From Fasciolopsis buskii (lineage: Eukaryota; Platyhelminthes; Trematoda; Plagiorchiida; Fasciolidae), in contig LUCM01008156.1 in the NCBI GenBank assembly GCA_008360955.1, positions 56,915 through 120,914 of the forward strand: a stretch of 64,000 nt of DNA, given 5' to 3'. How positions within the stretch are numbered: the first letter of the stretch is position 1; the number at the start of each line of letters is the position of its first letter. The position numbers were made by a program, and so were the translations under genes. Below, piece after piece: positions 60,133-64,000 of this stretch. The notes under the pieces are model-generated. The model did no database searches. It was not told the DNA's origin and worked only from the letters and a program-made list of their open reading frames with translations.

Positions 60133-60410
60133 ATATGCGTGTTTATGCATGTAAATAAGACTGAACTGATATCAGTGGGTCACCTTCGGCTTGGTGACAG
60201 TCACTACCGGCAGTTCCGTTCGTTCCTGAGTCAACAGGTTTCGAAATGTTTAGTGCAGTTGCAACCTACCGTGAAGACGAAGCGTTCATCCAGGAGCAAA
60301 ACAGATACGAGATTTACCAAACAAAAGTTACGAAAATTACTGATTTTCATTTCCTTTTTCAGGGGACGGTACTTTCTGTCATCAGAAAAGTTTATTCACC
60401 ATCACTGTAA
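60133..60410 (+). CDS. candidate two-exon gene end
   Basis: Acceptor ggatttctttacttttcag opens exon 60133-60237 in phase 0: ICVFMHVNKTELISVGHL, RLGDSHYRQFRSFLSQQ, ending at CAACAG|GTTTCG. A 125 bp intron ends in gattttcatttcctttttcag (AG 60361-60362), an excellent acceptor. The last exon, GTVLSVIRKVYSPSL and TAA, is in the same phase. If unspliced, the first frame stays open to 60465. No family is recognised. Confidence 0.37.
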
Positions 60411-61520
60411 TTTCGACTGGATTCGATCGATTTGTTTACATTTATGTAAAATTCAGTCGAAATGATGTAGCGTCAACGCAAATCAACGACAGAAACATCT
60501 GAACCCAAAAAATCGTATAGGAGTATATTCTACCCGAGGCGAATTGTTTTAAGGGAAAACAAAGTCAACTGAATTGGTATTGGACGGCAATTGTATTGAC
60601 CGGATCGACAGCAACATATTCAGTGCATGGTGGATCGTAAATCAGCAGACGCCAAAACTAAAAGCGCATGCAATCAAACGCCGAACCCAGAATCAGGCCA
60701 TCAACCCGCAGTATGAATGACCAACTAGCGCGAAACCATGTGAAGGGAAACGCGAATTCCACGTACCAAGCGTTATCTCCCGCTCACTCTTCGATCTCGT
60801 TGCGCCACCAACTACGCAGGACATCAAACGTTTCATTTTGGCATTCGTTCAACTAGGATTTTTATCCTCTCATCACTAGTTCACATCTCCTGTGGCACTG
60901 GTGATCATTACATCTCTTCACCCATCTATCGACGCGTACATAGGCGACACAGGAGGGTCATACGTTCAACTTGAAGTGTACACGCATATGGTCATTTGAA
61001 GTAGAAAAAACTGCACGAACTATCGCATCGGGGATGGGTTTCCGAATTGGTGAGGATGTGGACTTGTGATGTGTATAAAATCAATAAGACAACACGCGTG
61101 TCCGATTGGCTCGAATGTGGACAACAAGAAAAAACCCGACAACGACGTATAAAAAATGATAAGTAAGAACCTGATACTTTGTCTTTTTTTTCCTGGATGC
61201 ACATGTGTTCTATCATTACAGTATGTGAAGAAACAAAAATGTGAGGTAAATATTGCGTGCGTGACAATCGTAGCAGTGCAGATTAGTAAGCGAAATGCTG
61301 ATTCCCTTAACTAAACAAGTCCTTTTTGCATGTAAACTTTCGTTGAATAGTGAACAAAAATAAGCGAAAAAATATTGGTATAAACGGTGCTCCAAATAAT
61401 GTCACACACCCTCGACTCCGAATGGATGGCACGCGAAGTGCACGGCGCGTGTGAATAACTCCCGTAGAATGAATCTAACTCGAGTATTTAATTGTGAATG
61501 ATGTGATGATGTTAATAACA

Positions 61521-61665
61521 CGACGTTGTTGGTAGATTTAATGCGCTAATGCTTCCACTATGGTAGATAGTCTTTCTCAAGACAAGTTTTACAATTAAAG
61601 CCTTAAGAAAGACTACCCACGGTAATCGAAACGTTGGCGCATTACAGTTACCAATCAACGCTGTA
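61521..61665 (+). ncRNA. structured, hammerhead-like element end
   Basis: A long stem pairs ggtagatagtctttctcaag (61562-61581) with cttaagaaagactacc (61602-61617). Outside it, taatgcgc (61539-61546) pairs with gcgcatta (61637-61644). Between them is actacccacggtaatcgaaacg, in which a small hairpin (tacc/ggta) leads into CGAAAC, like helix II and the GAAA core of type I hammerhead ribozymes. The expected CTGATGA core is only cttaaga, so cleavage activity is doubtful. Penelope-like elements carry such ribozymes in their terminal repeats, and a decayed reverse transcriptase lies 1.6 kb downstream on the same strand. Confidence 0.38.
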
Positions 61666-61961
61666 TATAAATTTACAGAAATATATCATTCACAATTAAA
61701 ACGAAAACACGGTACATCGATTTTTCGATACACTCCTTACTTCATTTGGTCCTGACATTTACAAAAACTGGCGGGAATATTATCAATCGCTCCCCAATTC
61801 CCATGTTAGAACAAGGTGTGTAACGGGTATCATTGCCCCAGTTAAGTTGAGGCACCTAGATGATCGGGAATGTTGAATAGGCATGGCCTGGATTCTGAAA
61901 TGGAGTCAGCATGTGTTATTGGCCGGACGACCTGCGGTTTGTGTGTTGAGAGTGGAATCCG

Positions 61962-62303
61962 ATGAGCAGTGAGTCAAAGAAAACAGAAAAAGCCCTATTT
62001 GTGTCTGTGTGGAGAATTCAACCGGACTCTGTTTTTAATACACATATTCACGCGATTAGTTGTATTGCGACTGTATTGGGAGGGATTGCGAAATACCAGT
62101 CACTTCTTCTATTCATCAGAATTCAGGCGAACCACAGTGATCCAGTAGTAAGCAGATCCAATTTGATGGGTTCGGGTTACTTTCTGGATCAAAATCGATT
62201 CCTACCATGTGGGTCTGGGTGTATAGGTTCCAAGTTTCGTGCATTTGTTCCGCTGATATTAGCTTTTCCAGGACCAATGAGTTTCGATCTTCCGACGGGA
62301 TAG
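61962..62303 (+). CDS. candidate gene start or 113-codon frame
   Basis: ATG at 61962 opens MSSESKKTEKALFVSVW, with a later hydrophobic stretch (ISCIATVLGGIAKYQSLLLF). A donor CCAGTA|GTAAGC lies at about 62148/62149 and a strong acceptor (ctgatattagcttttccag) at about 62270. Spliced in phase, the protein ends after two more codons, at about 65 residues; unspliced it runs to 62303. The opposite strand (62116-62352) carries a polar 78-codon frame that competes. It lies between the hammerhead-like element and the RT remnant, so it could be part of a decayed element. Confidence 0.27.
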   Translation: MSSESKKTEKALFVSVWRIQPDSVFNTHIHAISCIATVLGGIAKYQSLLLFIRIQANHSDPVVSRSNLMGSGYFLDQNRFLPCGSGCIGSKFRAFVPLILAFPGPMSFDLPTG

Positions 62304-63189
62304 TTTGGCTGGCATTGGGCTCGTAGAGTGTGTTATGAGCCGGATGGATCACAATACTTGACTCTCAAGAATTGCCGAGCCACGGATGGCGTGCATATCA
62401 GTTATAGTACAACGTGTCAGGTATGTCTGAAGATATTCCTACCTTTGATTCGCCCACTAAGACTACCGGTTTAGATGATGAAAGTCAATCAGAAATCAAA
62501 CGAAGTTGTCGTTGAAATGGAGTCTCTCTCTCAGATAATGTCTGCTGTGTTAATGCTCTTTTCTGTATCACAAAAACCGACTCAGTAATCTTTGTCGTGT
62601 TCTATTGTTCTAAATGCAACAGATCTTCCCTCATTTTAGATAATCAAATCGAAGTTTTCCTGTGCGAAACGTATTGTCCACAAACTTTTGTTCATCGAGA
62701 GCTGCCCAGATATGCATGGCGTGGCATATCTTCAATATCACGTCAAATGGTTTAAGCCAGTATCAATTATAATCAGTATTCGTCACACGTAAGCATCCAC
62801 AGTGACTCCTGTGTGCTTTGAATTATTCATGGGATAACCATCGAAGTTCGATTTGCCGGAACACCTACTATCTGAAGCAAGGTAGTGGTGGGAAAATGTG
62901 CCTGTGTTTTAACCCAAGATTTCTGCCACTACCACACAAGCACTGGTACGGTTTGTTGTTTTATTTGTTCTAAGAGTGGCCGACGAGATACCAGAAAGAG
63001 GAGTTAGTGGGAAATTTGTGGTACATTGAACGGGTGAACGACGAGAATGATGGTTAAATCTTCCTCAGTAATCCCGTCCGATTAATTCTGACCCTGGTCT
63101 CGTCAGGTGATTAGTACCGGGAAAATTTGGGACAGGATAGGTGTTAGCTATAAGGAATTCGATAGAGATATTGAACATTGAGAGTCGGA

Positions 63190-63600
63190 CTTATCTTTGC
63201 GGCCATCTTCATGTTGAGCACGGAGATTAGGTTGAAGGGCAACATCAAGTGAACATTGTTCTATGAATGATATGTTGATGATATCTAGATGATCACTTCA
63301 TTTACCCAGGGTTGTATTCATTAAATAGAGTTCATCAAAACGGACAGGCTTGGATCAAGGACGGGAGAGAAATGAATTTTCCGTTTTTGGATCTACTGCT
63401 AACCAGGGGGCAAGAAGGCGTACCGAAATCGATCGTGGTCAGACTGTTAGCCACACTGAGTCAACATTTTGCTTCCGAGTTCCTCATACATTCCGTTGGG
63501 AAGCGGACTCAAGGTCATCGGCATACCTCTGGGAATCATGTCGAAACAAATCTCTGCTGAGCTACCATTTGCTCTGTGATTGTATCTGCTAGGAATTCAC
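63190..63600 (+). mobile_element. decayed Penelope-like reverse transcriptase, 3' part
   Basis: GLIFAAIFMLSTEIRLKG resembles the SPLLADIFMxxxExRL block. It is followed by FYE(stop)YVDDI, matching the catalytic RYVDDxF motif, then REMNFPFLDLLLTRGQEG, matching the LPFLDxLIxRxxDG motif. After a frame change comes SHTESTFCFRVPHTF, matching the THTDxYLxFxSxHP block. The order and spacing are those of Penelope-like RT motifs downstream of the pieces seen at 2075-2497. Stops and a frameshift mark it as dead. Confidence 0.55.
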
Positions 63601-64000
63601 GTTTACGGAGGCTTTCGAGAAGAATGCAATCTCAGGAGAAAGCCCGAAATGCACACAACAGAATTTGCGAAATTATTAACGTTACTCTCGTAATACTGTG
63701 ATAGTTGGCGTCCTGTCATCCTTCTATCCGCTTGTTGGATAGGCTTGTGCGCCCTTTGGGTGGAATGAATTTAGTACAAATGTATTCTGTGCAGCATAAT
63801 TTTGTGTCGGGTTTTGTTCTCTTCCCAAAACTGCCCTTGATTATTATTGCTGAATGGTGGACATCGTTACTAGTTTTCACAAAAGTTCATAAGCGAGTAG
63901 GTTTCTTTCGTCAGCCCTTGAAAACTTCTCCCTCAATCCGCTGTGCGTAATTGTCGGACGAGAAGAGCCGGATACATGTCCTCTTTCCTGTTCTTATTAT
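63601..64000. other. window end, nothing firm
   Basis: One 81-codon plus-strand frame (63705-63950) has no splice support; it may be further decayed element sequence. Confidence 0.4.

Noticed and set aside
1..64000. CRISPR arrays, rRNA genes, bacterial operons, phage or plasmid modules
   Set aside because: No regularly spaced repeats, no rRNA-like conserved blocks, no Shine-Dalgarno-led tandem genes; the layout is that of animal nuclear DNA.
1..64000. Apparent excess of the palindrome CACGTG
   Set aside because: A rough count gives about twice the naive expectation, but two pairs lie in the duplicated unit and no clustering near candidate genes was seen.

Overview
The window looks like non-coding-rich nuclear DNA of an invertebrate animal, most probably a flatworm such as a digenean fluke. 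The reasons are moderate GC (roughly 42%, judged by eye), no strong CpG depletion, no operon-like packing, many simple-sequence tracts, decayed retroelements and only short open frames that often abut animal-type splice signals. No gene is long or conserved enough to fix the species, so the taxon is an inference.

The best supported content is repetitive. (1) A decayed Penelope-like reverse transcriptase lies at 2075-2497 and a second, weaker one at 63190-63600. About 1.6 kb upstream of the second is a structured hairpin and GAAAC block (61521-61665) like the ribozyme ends of such elements. (2) An almost identical ~0.85 kb unit is present twice in direct orientation, at 4577-5410 and 45030-45887. 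(3) A second family has two facing copies (19385-19857 and 20850-21285) around a 1 kb spacer with its own open frames, plus a diverged third copy near 47.2-47.6 kb. (4) Dispersed tRNA-derived SINE-like copies lie at 39.9, 43.3, 47.9 and 49.7 kb, with other tRNA-like relics at 23.8, 33.5 and 55.8 kb. (5) TA, CA/GT, GTT and CATA microsatellites and three runs of about ten G occur throughout.

Protein-coding content is sparse and uncertain. I looked for frames bounded by pyrimidine-rich acceptors and GTRAG-like donors with matching phases. The best candidates on the plus strand are 246-551, 783-1398 (possibly FGF-like), 9577-9797 (with a poly(A) signal), 11235-12368, 17913-18224, 29367-30292, 35155-35517, 54638-55002, 56733-57301 and 60133-60410. 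On the minus strand they are 12751-13329, 13528-13695, 15158-15462, 24567-24801, 26149-26597 and 50698-50880. Chance splice-like sites and 40-70 codon open frames are common in such DNA, so most of these should be read as exon hypotheses. Apart from the FGF-like match I recognise no family among them, and no functional link between the candidates can be shown.

The remaining stretches (for example 2.5-4.6, 5.4-9.4, 18.3-19.4, 21.3-23.1, 30.3-31.9, 36-39.9 and 48-52.7 kb) appear to be intergenic or intronic DNA without recognisable features beyond those listed.
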